From Methylococcus sp. Mc7 (lineage in GTDB: Bacteria; Pseudomonadota; Gammaproteobacteria; Methylococcales; Methylococcaceae), in the NCBI RefSeq assembly GCF_019285515.1, contig NZ_CP079095.1, forward strand, positions 3,256,501 to 3,320,500: a DNA stretch of 64,000 bases. The letters run 5' to 3'. Numbering within the stretch: position 1 is the stretch's first letter; each line of letters starts with the position of its first letter. The notes under the pieces were generated by a model that had not been told where the DNA came from, did no database searches, and worked only from the letters and a program-made list of their open reading frames with translations. This document shows, one piece after another, positions 16,327-24,879 of this stretch. The position numbers were made by a program, and so were the translations under genes.

Positions 16327-16477
16327 ATGGCCGGATCGTCCGGCAATCCATGCTGGAACGAGTGCGTCCGTGAGGACGTGTTAGCGGCTGCCAAGAAGCG
16401 CGGATATCTGGCGGCGTTAGTTGGCGGTGAGGAAGCGCCGATATATGGCGATGTTTTCGGTTGGAAGGCGCCCGAAA

Positions 16478-16502
16478 GAAAGGGCCGCAGAGCGGCCCTT
16501 TC
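16478..16502 (+). terminator. Strong stem-loop, possible terminator
   Basis: AAAGGGCCGC and GCGGCCCTTT form a perfect 10-bp stem with a three-base loop, extended by one G-C pair. Only a short T run is part of the stem, so it is not a textbook intrinsic terminator. It lies between the end of the polysaccharide locus and the convergent IS21 genes. Confidence 0.5.
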
Positions 16503-16520
16503 GGTGTGGTGATGACTGCC

Positions 16521-16745
16521 TCAAAACGGCTCGGCGGGATCACCGGGAGGTGGTTGGTTCGCTTCATCGGGCAGCCGCTGTTGCCGATAAAGCTCCTGTA
16601 GGGAGAGCGCATAATGCTCCCAGATCCTTTCGCGGAGATCGTCCAGGACTTCGAAGACGGCTTGGGCCTGCTCGGGCGTCCAGTGGTCGGGGATGAGGAG
16701 CGGCAGGCCCCGGGTCAGTCCTGACGCTTGATGCGGGTGTTTCAT
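16521..16745 (-). CDS. Small IS21-associated helical protein
   Basis: A 74-residue acidic protein with the core LLIPDHWTPEQAQAVFEVLDDLRERIWEHY. Similar short proteins occur as cargo or accessory genes in IS21 and IS66 elements, and their function is unknown. The gene start overlaps the istB stop by four bases (ATGA), so it is translated as part of the transposition operon. It is intact in this copy. Confidence 0.65.
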   Translation of the reverse strand: MKHPHQASGLTRGLPLLIPDHWTPEQAQAVFEVLDDLRERIWEHYALSLQELYRQQRLPDEANQPPPGDPAEPF

Positions 16746-17500
16746 AAGTTGTCCTCGGTTTTCTTGCGGCGCCGTTTGGCGCGTTGTTCGGAGCGTTCTT
16801 TGGCCTCCTTGAGGCGGTAGGACTCACCCTCGATGGCGATGACCTCGGCGTTGTGGATCAGGCGGTCGATGAGGGAGACGACGCAGGCGGCATTGGGGAA
16901 GACCTCGCCCCATTCGGCGAAGGGGCGGTTGGTGGTGATGAGGGTGCTGTGAGCCTGGTAGCGGCGGCTGACCAGCTCGAACAAGAGATCGGCGTGGCGG
17001 TTGCCGTAGGAGAGGTAGCCGACCTCGTCGATCACCAGCAGGTCCGGGGCGGCGTAGTGGCGGAGTCTGCGGCGCAGGGCGGAGTCGCTGTCGAGAGCAG
17101 CCAGTTCGCCGAGCAGTTGCCCGGCGGTGGTGAACAAGACGGTGGCGCCCAGGAGCAGGGCCTGATGGGCGAGGTTCTGCGCCCACAGGGATTTGCCCAC
17201 GCCGTTGGGGCCGATCAGGATCACGTTGGCGGCCTCTTTGAGGAAGTCGAGGGTCATCAGGGCTTCCAGGGCGGCGCGGTCGCAGCGTTTGGGCCAGCTC
17301 CAGTCGAAGTCGCAGACCGGCTTGAACGAGCCGATGTGGGCGGCCTGCAGGCGCCGTTCCAGGCTGCGGCGCTGGCGTTCCTGTGCCTCCCAGCCGATCA
17401 GCGCTTCGACCCAGGGCTGCCCGGCGACCTCCGCCCAGTGAGCCACCAGGCCGTGGAGATGCAGCGCCTGGGCGCGGTGTAGCAAGGGATCATCGATCAT
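16742..17500 (-). CDS. istB: IS21 transposition helper ATPase IstB
   Basis: A 252-residue AAA+ ATPase with Walker A GPNGVGKS at residues 97-104 and Walker [13 protein letters not shown] near 155. It belongs to the DnaA/DnaC-like clade and ends in a basic tail rich in Lys and Arg. IstB assembles on target DNA and recruits or stimulates the IstA transposase. I start at ATG 17500, inside the last codons of istA (overlap of 11 bases), which gives the normal IstB length; the longer open frame is istA antiphase sequence. Confidence 0.93.
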   Translation of the reverse strand: MIDDPLLHRAQALHLHGLVAHWAEVAGQPWVEALIGWEAQERQRRSLERRLQAAHIGSFKPVCDFDWSWPKRCDRAALEALMTLDFLKEAANVILIGPNGVGKSLWAQNLAHQALLLGATVLFTTAGQLLGELAALDSDSALRRRLRHYAAPDLLVIDEVGYLSYGNRHADLLFELVSRRYQAHSTLITTNRPFAEWGEVFPNAACVVSLIDRLIHNAEVIAIEGESYRLKEAKERSEQRAKRRRKKTEDNL

Positions 17501-19019
17501 GGCCGCCCTCCCCTTGCAAAACGTCGCTTGAGTCGCGACCGTCCACCAATTGGTCGTAACCGTCGAGGCCATGGGGTCGAACCGGGACATCCCGTTGTTG
17601 TGCGGCGGGTGACAGGGGAACGGCCAGGGGGGGTGGGAGTTGGCGGGCTTCGCGGCGCTGTTCCAGGGCCAGGCGCACGGCGTTGGGATGAGGGACGCCG
17701 CGTTCGAGGGCGATCTCGATGGCGGCCTGGAGCTCATCGGCCCCATAGCGCTCCCACAGAGCCAGCAACTCGCGGGTGAGGGCGCCGAGACGGCCGCCGC
17801 GTTCGGCCGCTTGGGTCAGCAGCAACGGGCTGGCGGGAACGGTTTTCGTCAGCCGATCGGTATCCCGATGCTGGCGGGCCTCGCGCTTTTCGGTCACGAG
17901 CCGTTCGAGATGGGCGGGCTCCTCGATCTGAGCGCCGCGGTCGTAACTGCGGGGATGGCTGGCGATGACCGCCACCCCGTCCAGTACCCGTACCCGCTCG
18001 GGATCGGCCATCACGGTCAACAGCCGCCGGACGTGGGTGTGAGGAATGGAGTAGTCGTTGAGATCGAAGCGGATGTAAGGCGTCTTGCCGGCTTTCACCT
18101 CGGTCCGCTCCTCGGTGGGAAAGGGATTGTCCGGCAAGCCGATCAGCCGGGGCTGCTCCTCGGCGAAAACCTCGCCGACCTTGCGACTGCGGTCTTCGGG
18201 CCAGCGTCTTTCGGCGGCAGAGCCCCGGCACCAGGCCGAGGCCTGCGCGTTCAGATCGGCCAGATCGGCAAAGGTCCGGGCGGCGAAGAAGTGGTCGCGA
18301 ACATAACGGATGGCCCGTTCCACCCGGCCCTTCTCGTTGCCACGGGCCACCGCCACCGGCCGCGGTTCGAACCGGTAATGCCCGGCCAGGGCCAGCAAGG
18401 TGGGATGGAAGCGGATCGCCTCCCCCTGGCGCTCCAGCACGGCGCTCTTCAAATTATCGTACAGCAGGACTCTGGCCACGCCGTTGAACGCCTGGAAGGC
18501 CGCCACGTGGCCGCGCAGGAAGTTCTCCATGCGGGCGTCCAGGAAGAAGCGCAGAAAGAGGCAACGGGAGTAGGACAGCACCATCACGAAGGCCATGAGT
18601 GGCCGCCGGGCCCGGCCGAGGGTCAGATAACCGAAATGGCCCCAGTCCACTTGGGCCTGCTCCCCCGGCAGGGTCCGCAGCCGCAGGTAAGCTTCCGCCT
18701 TGGGTCTGGGCCGATGCAGGGCGATGAGATGGCGGAAATGGTCCGCCCCGCCTGGATAGCCGCGCTCGCGCACCATGGCATGGAGCCGGCTGGCGGTCAG
18801 GGTGGGAAACTTCTCCAGGGTTTCCCGGATGAAGGGCACATAGGGATCCACGGCGGAGGCCCGAGGCTGGGCCACCCGGGCGGGCAGGCCGGCTTGGGCC
18901 AGCACCCGTTGCACCGTGGTGCGATGTACCCCCAACTGGGTGGCGATGGTGCCGATTCGCCAGTGTTCGACGTGATGGTAACGGAGGATTTGAGCCTCCA
19001 GTTCTTGCGCGATGGTCAT
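17490..19019 (-). CDS. istA: IS21 transposase IstA
   Basis: A 509-residue transposase. An N-terminal helix-turn-helix ([22 protein letters not shown], residues 21-42) is followed by a DDE integrase core with D125 (QVDWG), D188 ([10 protein letters not shown]) and E234 (GRVERAIRY), then a beta-barrel-like C-terminal region. The start ATG 19019 overlaps the stop of the zinc-ribbon gene by four bases. Length and motif spacing match intact IS21 transposases. Confidence 0.93.
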   Translation of the reverse strand: MTIAQELEAQILRYHHVEHWRIGTIATQLGVHRTTVQRVLAQAGLPARVAQPRASAVDPYVPFIRETLEKFPTLTASRLHAMVRERGYPGGADHFRHLIALHRPRPKAEAYLRLRTLPGEQAQVDWGHFGYLTLGRARRPLMAFVMVLSYSRCLFLRFFLDARMENFLRGHVAAFQAFNGVARVLLYDNLKSAVLERQGEAIRFHPTLLALAGHYRFEPRPVAVARGNEKGRVERAIRYVRDHFFAARTFADLADLNAQASAWCRGSAAERRWPEDRSRKVGEVFAEEQPRLIGLPDNPFPTEERTEVKAGKTPYIRFDLNDYSIPHTHVRRLLTVMADPERVRVLDGVAVIASHPRSYDRGAQIEEPAHLERLVTEKREARQHRDTDRLTKTVPASPLLLTQAAERGGRLGALTRELLALWERYGADELQAAIEIALERGVPHPNAVRLALEQRREARQLPPPLAVPLSPAAQQRDVPVRPHGLDGYDQLVDGRDSSDVLQGEGGHDR

Positions 19020-19459
19020 GTCGAGAATGTCTCCGGTGGTGTGAAAAGGATCGCGTGAGACCCTCGGCGGCGCCGGAAACCGAGCCGGACGAACGAGGCA
19101 CAACGCCGGCCACAGCGATGGCAGTGCCAAACGGTGATGGGCGGCGGGGTGGTGAGAAGCGAAGGTCGCTTCGCGGCAGCCATCGAGGGTGACGGCAGTA
19201 AACCCTGAGGTGTCGGCGCGGGTGAACCCTGATGCGTCACGTTTTTGCGGCGCAGGCGGTAACGACGGGACCGTTCGGCATGGGCGAATCGACCGGGACG
19301 ACTGCGTTGATAGCGCCGACCGGCCTCCCGCAGGGAGCGGCGACGCGCCACCTTCGAGCAACCGTCGCCACAATAGATCTGGCCCCGGTCGCAGTGGCTG
19401 CACAGCAGAACTTGGACGCGGCAGCGCCCGCAGACAAAGAAACGACCCGAAGACTCCAT
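19016..19459 (-). CDS. Zinc-ribbon protein encoded upstream of istA
   Basis: A 147-residue basic protein whose N-terminus has a cysteine cluster C10-x2-C13-x6-C20-x2-C23-x6-C30-x3-C34 (FVCGRC, LCSHC, YCGDGC), a likely double zinc ribbon. An Arg-rich linker ([22 protein letters not shown]) leads to VTHQGS and a second short HCHRCGRRC cluster near the C-terminus. Proteins with the same N-terminal pattern occur before istA in other IS21 relatives. Its stop overlaps the istA start (ATGA). Nucleic-acid binding is likely from composition, but the role in transposition is unknown. Confidence 0.7.
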   Translation of the reverse strand: MESSGRFFVCGRCRVQVLLCSHCDRGQIYCGDGCSKVARRRSLREAGRRYQRSRPGRFAHAERSRRYRLRRKNVTHQGSPAPTPQGLLPSPSMAAAKRPSLLTTPPPITVWHCHRCGRRCASFVRLGFRRRRGSHAILFTPPETFST

Positions 19460-19525
19460 TGGCGTTGGTCATCACGCCGAGGAGCGTCGGTCTGGACGGG
19501 ATTGTTCGGACCTTGGAAAATGACA

Positions 19526-19918
19526 GGGCATTCCCTCTCACGAGGGAGGGGTGGGGCGCGTCACGGAGCGAAACTTGGCGGTTGAGAGCCGTGGCGCGAC
19601 CCAAGTCTCTTCGGCAGGGCGCTTTTTACCGCACACCCTCTTTCCGCGCCATCTTTCCCCCTACGTCTTCACATCCCGATCCATCCTCCGATCAGGACTG
19701 AAGCGGGCTTGGGATGCGTTCGTCGCCATCTATGCGCGGTTTTTCAGCGCCATTCACAGGACGCACTGTTAGACGTGAACTGAAGCCGTCGGTGCGGTGA
19801 TGGCTGGCGACGCCGGCGAATCCGCGTCTGGATGTTTGCGATCCGGAAAGAGCCGCCGGGCGCGGTGCGAGCTTACCCTACCGGGGGACAAGCGAAAACG
19901 AGCGGGGCCCGGGTCTTG
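19526..19918. other. Intergenic stretch, no supported gene
   Basis: It contains a palindromic fragment of CCCTCTCACGAGGGAGGGG type related to the repeat seen in KdpB, then sequence with no recognisable protein. The last 60 bases form the leader of the acid phosphatase gene. A remnant of an older insertion is possible. Confidence 0.4.
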
Positions 19919-20770
19919 ATGAACAGTGTCTGCTATCGTGGGCGGCATGTATTTTGGGCTGCGCTGGCGTACGCCGCCCTGTTCGCAGGCTGCGCCCGAC
20001 ACCAGGCCCCTCGGCAACCCGATGCCGCAGCCGAATTCCGCTCGGCGTCGGTCGTGGGTTATCTGCCGTTTCAAACCCTCCCCAACAGTCGCGCCCTGGT
20101 TCCTCCGCCTCCCGCGGAGGGATCGGAAGCGCTTGCGCTCGACCTGGATTACAGCCGCAGGAGCCTGGCGTTGCGCGATTCCGCAGCCTGGACGCTGGCG
20201 ATTTCCGACGCCTATCTGATGTTCCCGCATGCGGCGGGCACTTTTTCCTGTGCGATGAATGCGCCGGTCACGGCGGAAGACACGCCGCATCTTTATGTGC
20301 TGCTGCGGCGATCACTGATCGACGCCGGGCTTTCGACCTATGCCGCCAAGAATTACTACCAGCGGCCAAGGCCGTTCCTATCGAACAAGGAGCCGATCTG
20401 CACACCGGCGGCGCAGGGCAGGCTGGAGGAGAACGGGTCGTACCCTTCGGCGCACGGCGCGATCGGCATGGCTTGGGCGATCATTCTCGCCGAACTTTCG
20501 CCGGAGCACGCCGCTGAAATCCTCGTTCGGGGCCAGGCGTTCGGGTTGAGCCGCGTCGTATGCAATGCGCATTGGTACAGCGACGTGATTCAGGGACGCA
20601 ACATGGCTTCGGCCACGGTGGCCAAGCTGCGTGCCAGCCCGGCGTTTCTCGCGGACTTCAGGGCCGCAAAGGCCGAACTCGCCGCGGTGCGCCGTAAGGA
20701 CCTTAAACCCCTGCGCGCCTGCAGGAGCGAAGCCGCGGCTGTCGCGCTGCAGCGGTCGTTGGCGCGGTGA
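19919..20770 (+). CDS. Class A non-specific acid phosphatase, lipoprotein
   Basis: A 283-residue PAP2-superfamily phosphatase. The N-terminus is a lipoprotein signal with lipobox LFAGC. The three conserved motifs are present in order: K-x6-RP (KNYYQRPRP, about 144-152), PSxHG (GSYPSAHG, about 173-180) and SR-x5-H-x3-D (SRVVCNAHWYSD, about 211-222), containing the catalytic histidines. It should release phosphate from organic phosphomonoesters at the cell envelope. ATG 19919 is chosen because it begins the signal peptide. The gene stands alone between the IS21 element and a convergent toxin-antitoxin pair. Confidence 0.9.
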   Translation: MNSVCYRGRHVFWAALAYAALFAGCARHQAPRQPDAAAEFRSASVVGYLPFQTLPNSRALVPPPPAEGSEALALDLDYSRRSLALRDSAAWTLAISDAYLMFPHAAGTFSCAMNAPVTAEDTPHLYVLLRRSLIDAGLSTYAAKNYYQRPRPFLSNKEPICTPAAQGRLEENGSYPSAHGAIGMAWAIILAELSPEHAAEILVRGQAFGLSRVVCNAHWYSDVIQGRNMASATVAKLRASPAFLADFRAAKAELAAVRRKDLKPLRACRSEAAAVALQRSLAR

Positions 20771-20784
20771 ATGGTTATGCCGGC

Positions 20785-21222
20785 TTAAGGTGTGTTCCCG
20801 GGAGCGGCCTTCTCGTGGACGACCTTGCGGAGCGTGGCCTCCATCGCGGCTATCGATTTTTGCATGGCGGCTAACGTCGATTTCATTTCGTCTTGCGTCG
20901 CCGCGTCCCTGCTGTGAAATGACATGGCTTCCCGAAGGGTCGCGTTGATCAGGGTCTGGTAGCCGCGCCCGCCCGCTTGCTGCTTGAACCATTCCACGAC
21001 GTCCGAGTCGAGCGCGATGTTGATCTTCTTTTTTTTCTTCAATACGGCGGAAAAAGCGGCGCGGCCCGCCGTTGCGCTCACCGCGGAGTCACCTATTTTC
21101 CAGGTTGCGCGGGCCAGGTCGGCGTCACTCAGCTCCGGGATGTCGTCATACTCCTCTTGGGTGATGACGTGTGCATCGACCTTATCCAAGTCGCTCGAAT
21201 ATTTTCTTGATTTCGCGTTCAT
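20785..21222 (-). CDS. brnA: BrnA-type antitoxin with long C-terminal extension
   Basis: This 145-residue protein contains a BrnA core: an acidic N-terminus (QEEYDDIPELSDADLARA), then a ribbon-helix-helix-like segment KKKKINIALDSDVVEWFKQQAGGRGYQTLINATLREAM. BrnA binds BrnT and represses the operon. Typical BrnA proteins end soon after this segment. Here about 45 further residues form a predicted coiled coil (DEMKSTLAAMQKSIAAMEATLRKVV). The start lies inside the end of the toxin gene, with 41 bases of overlap. Confidence 0.85.
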   Translation of the reverse strand: MNAKSRKYSSDLDKVDAHVITQEEYDDIPELSDADLARATWKIGDSAVSATAGRAAFSAVLKKKKKINIALDSDVVEWFKQQAGGRGYQTLINATLREAMSFHSRDAATQDEMKSTLAAMQKSIAAMEATLRKVVHEKAAPGNTP

Positions 21223-21454
21223 TGGCTTTTCTCATCGAGATAATGCGGCGGCACTCCGATTGTTCTACGTAGACTACGGATACCAGCCGATCGCCCAACA
21301 GGCCGAAACAAATCATCCTCTGCTCACCGTAGTCCCGTCGCGTATCTTCAAATTCAAAGACGGGGCCCGAAAATACGATAGACGCGTCAGCGAAATCGAG
21401 CCCCCGGCTTTGCAGGGTGATCAGCCGCTTGTTTTCGTCCCACTCGAGGTCCAT
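21182..21454 (-). CDS. brnT: BrnT-type ribonuclease toxin
   Basis: A 90-residue RelE-fold toxin of the BrnT family, with LEWDENKRLITLQSRGLDFADASIVF at the start, the middle strand RMICFGLLGDRLVSVVYVE, and the conserved RRIISMRKANERE segment. BrnT cleaves RNA and arrests growth until bound by BrnA. The toxin gene precedes the antitoxin gene, the normal order for this family and the reverse of most type II systems. The two frames overlap by 41 bases. Confidence 0.9.
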   Translation of the reverse strand: MDLEWDENKRLITLQSRGLDFADASIVFSGPVFEFEDTRRDYGEQRMICFGLLGDRLVSVVYVEQSECRRIISMRKANEREIKKIFERLG

Positions 21455-21516
21455 GTGCTGGATGGTAGAGATAATTTTCTACACCATCAAGTCTGCGATG
21501 AACGCCGCCTCCATCG

Positions 21517-23190
21517 TCAGAACAACCCGCTGATCCGGCCGCTGCCGTCGACGTCGATTTGTTCCGCCGCCGGGATTTTGGGGAGGCCGGGCATGGTCAT
21601 CATGTCGCCGGCGATGGCGACGATGAAGCCGGCGCCGTTGGCCAGGCGGACTTCGCGGATGGCGACGGTGTGGCCGGTCGGCGCGCCTTTGGCGTCGGGG
21701 TCGGCGGAGAAGGACATCTGCGTCTTGGCCATGCACACGGGGTAATGCCCGTAGTCGGCGTTCCAGGCGTCGAGCTGGGCCTTGACCTTGGCGTCGGCGT
21801 TGATGCCGGCGGCGCCATAGATCTTGGTGGCGATGGTTTCGATCTTGTTCCACAGCGGGGCTTCGTCGCCGTAGACGAAGGTATGCCGGCCCGGCTGGTG
21901 GTCGACGATGCCGGCAACCGTCCGGGCCAGCGCTTCCGCGCCCTTGCCGCCTTCGGCCCAATGCCGGGCGAGGACCGCCTTCACGCCCAACGCCTCGCAT
22001 TTTTTCATCAGCCATGCGATTTCGGCTTCGGTGTCGAAACTGAAATGGTTGATCGAGACCACGCAGGGCAGGCCGTAGTGTTCACGGATGTTGTGGACGT
22101 GCCTTTCCAGGTTGGCGAAACCGGCTTCCAGTGCGGCGAGATTTTCCTGGTTCAAGTCTTCCTTTTTCACGCCGCCATGGAATTTCAGGGCGCGGACGGT
22201 GGCGACCAGCACTACCGCGGCGGGGTTGAGCCCGGCCATGCGGCACTTGATGTCGATGAACTTCTCGGCGCCCAGGTCGGCGCCGAAGCCGGCTTCGGTC
22301 ACCACGTAGTCGGCCAGCTTCAACGCCGTCTTGGTGGCGGTTACGGTATTGCAGCCGTGGGCGATGTTGGCGAATGGCCCGCCGTGGATGATGGCGATGT
22401 TGTTCTCCAGGGTCTGCACCAGGTTCGGCTTGATGGCGTCCTTCAGCAGGGCGGCCATGGCGCCGTGGGCCTTGAGGTCGCGGGCGTAGACCGGGGTTTT
22501 GCCGTCGCTCTTGTAGCCGACGATGATGCGGCCTAAGCGCTCCTTCAGGTCCGCCATGCTGGTGGCCAGGCACAGGATGGCCATGACTTCGGAGGCCACC
22601 ACGATGTCGAAGCCGTCTTCGCGCAGATAGCCGTTGGCGGTGCCGCCCATTCCCACCACGATCTTGCGCAGGGCGCGGTCGTTCATGTCGACCACGCGCT
22701 TCCACTGGATGCGGCGGGGGTCCAGTCCCAGCGCGTTGCCGTGGTTGATGTGGTTGTCGATCAGGGCCGAGAGTAGGTTGTGGGCGACGCCGACGGCATG
22801 GAAGTCGCCGGTGAAATGCAGGTTGATGTCCTCCATCGGCACCACCTGCGCATGGCCGCCGCCGGCCGCGCCGCCTTTGACGCCGAAGCAGGGGCCGAGC
22901 GAGGGTTCGCGCAGGCACATCACGGTCTTCTTGCCGATCCGGTTCAGCGCGTCGCCCAGGCCAACGGTGGTCGTGGTTTTGCCTTCGCCCGCCGGGGTCG
23001 GGCTGATGGCGGTGACCAGGATCAGCTTGCCGTCCGGCCGGTCCTTCAGGCCGTCGATGTAATCCAGCGCCACCTTGGCCTTGTAATGGCCGTAAGGGTC
23101 GAGGCTGGCGGCGGGGATGCCCAGCTTTTCGCGGGCCAGGTCGATGATGGGCAGCATCTTGGCGCGCTGCGCGATTTCTATATCGGACAT
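21517..23190 (-). CDS. fhs: Formate-tetrahydrofolate ligase
   Basis: A 557-residue enzyme that forms 10-formyltetrahydrofolate from formate, ATP and tetrahydrofolate. The nucleotide-binding loop [16 protein letters not shown] lies at residues 65-80, followed by the conserved [19 protein letters not shown] stretch and the C-terminal [13 protein letters not shown] segment. Length and motifs are normal, so it should be active in the cytoplasm. In methylotrophs it feeds formate carbon into folate one-carbon metabolism. It is apparently monocistronic; no folD or fch gene is adjacent. Confidence 0.97.
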   Translation of the reverse strand: MSDIEIAQRAKMLPIIDLAREKLGIPAASLDPYGHYKAKVALDYIDGLKDRPDGKLILVTAISPTPAGEGKTTTTVGLGDALNRIGKKTVMCLREPSLGPCFGVKGGAAGGGHAQVVPMEDINLHFTGDFHAVGVAHNLLSALIDNHINHGNALGLDPRRIQWKRVVDMNDRALRKIVVGMGGTANGYLREDGFDIVVASEVMAILCLATSMADLKERLGRIIVGYKSDGKTPVYARDLKAHGAMAALLKDAIKPNLVQTLENNIAIIHGGPFANIAHGCNTVTATKTALKLADYVVTEAGFGADLGAEKFIDIKCRMAGLNPAAVVLVATVRALKFHGGVKKEDLNQENLAALEAGFANLERHVHNIREHYGLPCVVSINHFSFDTEAEIAWLMKKCEALGVKAVLARHWAEGGKGAEALARTVAGIVDHQPGRHTFVYGDEAPLWNKIETIATKIYGAAGINADAKVKAQLDAWNADYGHYPVCMAKTQMSFSADPDAKGAPTGHTVAIREVRLANGAGFIVAIAGDMMTMPGLPKIPAAEQIDVDGSGRISGLF

Positions 23191-23304
23191 CGGGGTTCCT
23201 CTTTGCGTGTTCGGGCGGTTTCGCCGCTCGGGGCCTGAATCGGGGGCGCCATCTTATCAAGTTGGTGCGGGGGAGGCAGCCGTGCCGGCACGGGAGGGGG
23301 CGGT

Positions 23305-23610
23305 TCAGGTATGCCTGACTATATCCATACGTTCGTGCGGGATTCGGGATACGTAAATCGCGCGTTCGCCAACTCGGTAGACGATGATGTGTCGTCCGGC
23401 GGGGTAGATCCGGTGCGCGGAAGACAGTTCGGGCAGTTTGCGGCCGATGTCCGGGTGCTGTTGGAGTGTCTGGAGCGCGTTGTCCAGGATCTCACGATAG
23501 GTGAGCACCTGTGCCTCACCCCGTTAGTTTTCCACGGTGTAACGAAGAATGTCGGCAAAGTCGTCCTCGGCCTGAGGCGAGAGGATCAGCGCCGGATCAG
23601 GGTGTGGCAT
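23305..23610 (-). pseudogene. parE: ParE-like toxin with internal stop codon
   Basis: From ATG 23610 the frame reads MPHPDPALILSPQAEDDFADILRYTVEN, then a TAA (23524-23526), then continues in the same frame with RGEAQVLTYREILDNALQTL and the family ending YPAGRHIIVYRVGERAIYVSRIPHER. Without the stop it would be a normal ParE/RelE protein of about 101 residues. The position is where relatives usually have an aromatic residue before GEAQ, so one base change to TAA explains it. The toxin is presumably off. The start overlaps the upstream parD gene by 14 bases. Confidence 0.85.
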
Positions 23611-23878
23611 CGCCGCCGGGCTTCTCGCCGCTACGCGCCCTCGCAAAAGCTTCGTCCGTGATCTTGTCCAGGCGTTCCGGCGTGTACGCGATTCCTTCGC
23701 CCCGCTCCAGCTGTTCGTCGCCCACCCGAACGGCGGCCCGCAATGCTTCCAGCTTTTCGTCTTCCGCCCGCATGCGGCGAATGGCGTCACGCACGACTTC
23801 GGAGGCATTGCTGTAGAAGCCGGTGCCGACCTTGGTTTGGAGATATTTCTCCATCTCGGGAGACAGATTGATATGCAT
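23597..23878 (-). CDS. parD: ParD-like antitoxin
   Basis: A 93-residue ParD/CopG-family protein: a ribbon-helix-helix N-terminus (MHINLSPEMEKYLQTKV, then GFYSNASEVVRDAIRRMR) and an acidic C-terminal part that would wrap the ParE toxin. ATG 23878 is chosen because it gives the standard ParD start; an in-frame extension of 34 codons upstream has no family resemblance. With the partner toxin carrying a stop codon, this gene may now act only as an autorepressor or as protection against related toxins. Confidence 0.85.
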   Translation of the reverse strand: MHINLSPEMEKYLQTKVGTGFYSNASEVVRDAIRRMRAEDEKLEALRAAVRVGDEQLERGEGIAYTPERLDKITDEAFARARSGEKPGGDATP

Positions 23879-24011
23879 GGGTGCGCTCTCATCGATACAT
23901 AGGGTGTACATCATATAGACATCTCGGGATTTTGGAACGGCGAGCCGGCCGGCGGAGCGGCTCTGCGGCTTCACAGGCAACGGGCTGCCGTCGAGCAGGG
24001 AGGCATGGGGC

Positions 24012-24812
24012 TCACAGTCCGGCCGGGTCGAGATCTTTCAGCCCCTTGAGAACCGAAGCGTAGACTTCGGGCGAGACGCCCATTTCCCCCCGGAAAGGAT
24101 TGTCCAGCGCGGCGATGAGGAATATCACGAGTCCCAGAAACAGGGAGAAAATCCCCGTGAGAAGCAGATGGGTTTTGAGCGAGGGCAGGTGGAACATGTA
24201 CGTCAGCATGATGGACAGGATCGCGCCGGCCAGGATCACGATCCAGAACACCGAAGGTATGCCGGTGTTCACGGCATCCATGCGCGTGCGGCGGGCCTCG
24301 ACCACCTTGTTGAACGCGGCAAAGGCTTCCGCCAGCATGATCTGCTGGTTCGCCGTGGCTGGCTGATAAGCGGTCAGGATTCCCTGGAAATCCGAAAGGA
24401 TGCGGGTGCCGCCATTCGGTACCTCTCCCCGGCGGTGCGCGGGAAAGGCTACGTCGATGACATATCGCAGATATTGTTCCAGCCGCTCTTGGAGCTTGTG
24501 CCGTTCAGTTTCGGGAAATGCGCAGACGTCCCGGTACAGCGCGGCTGTCAGCTCCGCTTCCTTGCTGGTGGTCGCATTGGCGGAATCGTAGTTCTGCCAG
24601 GCGGCCACGGCGATCAGGCCCAGCAGCAGGCTGTACATCACGCCGACGCCCGCGAAGAAGCCGTTCACGGCCTCGTTGGTTTCGTCCGACAGCCGGAACG
24701 TCCGGCCCGCCCACCGTCTCGACACGATCAGGCCAAGGAAGGATACGAGCACGAAGGCGGAAATGGTGACGAGACCCAGTAACCAGGTGGGTATGTCGTA
24801 TATCCAATACAT
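24012..24812 (-). CDS. DUF4239 (bestrophin-like) membrane protein
   Basis: A 266-residue inner-membrane protein with two N-terminal helices, a long cytoplasmic or periplasmic helical domain (about 80-190), and two C-terminal helices (about 192-212 and 222-240). The segment GVMYSLLLGLIAVAAWQNYDSANATTSKEA is the hallmark of DUF4239, a family with remote similarity to bestrophin channels. An ion-transport role is only suggested by that similarity. The gene stands alone on the minus strand between parDE and the patatin gene. Confidence 0.8.
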   Translation of the reverse strand: MYWIYDIPTWLLGLVTISAFVLVSFLGLIVSRRWAGRTFRLSDETNEAVNGFFAGVGVMYSLLLGLIAVAAWQNYDSANATTSKEAELTAALYRDVCAFPETERHKLQERLEQYLRYVIDVAFPAHRRGEVPNGGTRILSDFQGILTAYQPATANQQIMLAEAFAAFNKVVEARRTRMDAVNTGIPSVFWIVILAGAILSIMLTYMFHLPSLKTHLLLTGIFSLFLGLVIFLIAALDNPFRGEMGVSPEVYASVLKGLKDLDPAGL

Positions 24813-24879
24813 GCGGCGGATTTTCCGGCTGGTTTTGACGAATTACAAGCCTTCCGGCACGGGCGGATTCGCAGCCGTC

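Larger units (their letters stand above)
16521..19525 (-). mobile_element. IS21-family element with two extra genes (approximate ends)
   Basis: Four minus-strand genes form one tightly overlapped unit: a zinc-ribbon protein, istA, istB and a small helical protein. The outer right end is placed at about 19525, where the minus strand reads TGTCATTTTCC, a plausible IS21-type terminus. The other end could not be matched by eye and lies somewhere between about 16450 and 16521. All four frames look intact, so the element may be active. Confidence 0.75.

Noticed and set aside
17528-19058. Long plus-strand frames antisense to istA
   Set aside because: istA on the minus strand has all catalytic residues; the plus-strand products are Gly/Ala/Arg-rich shadows.
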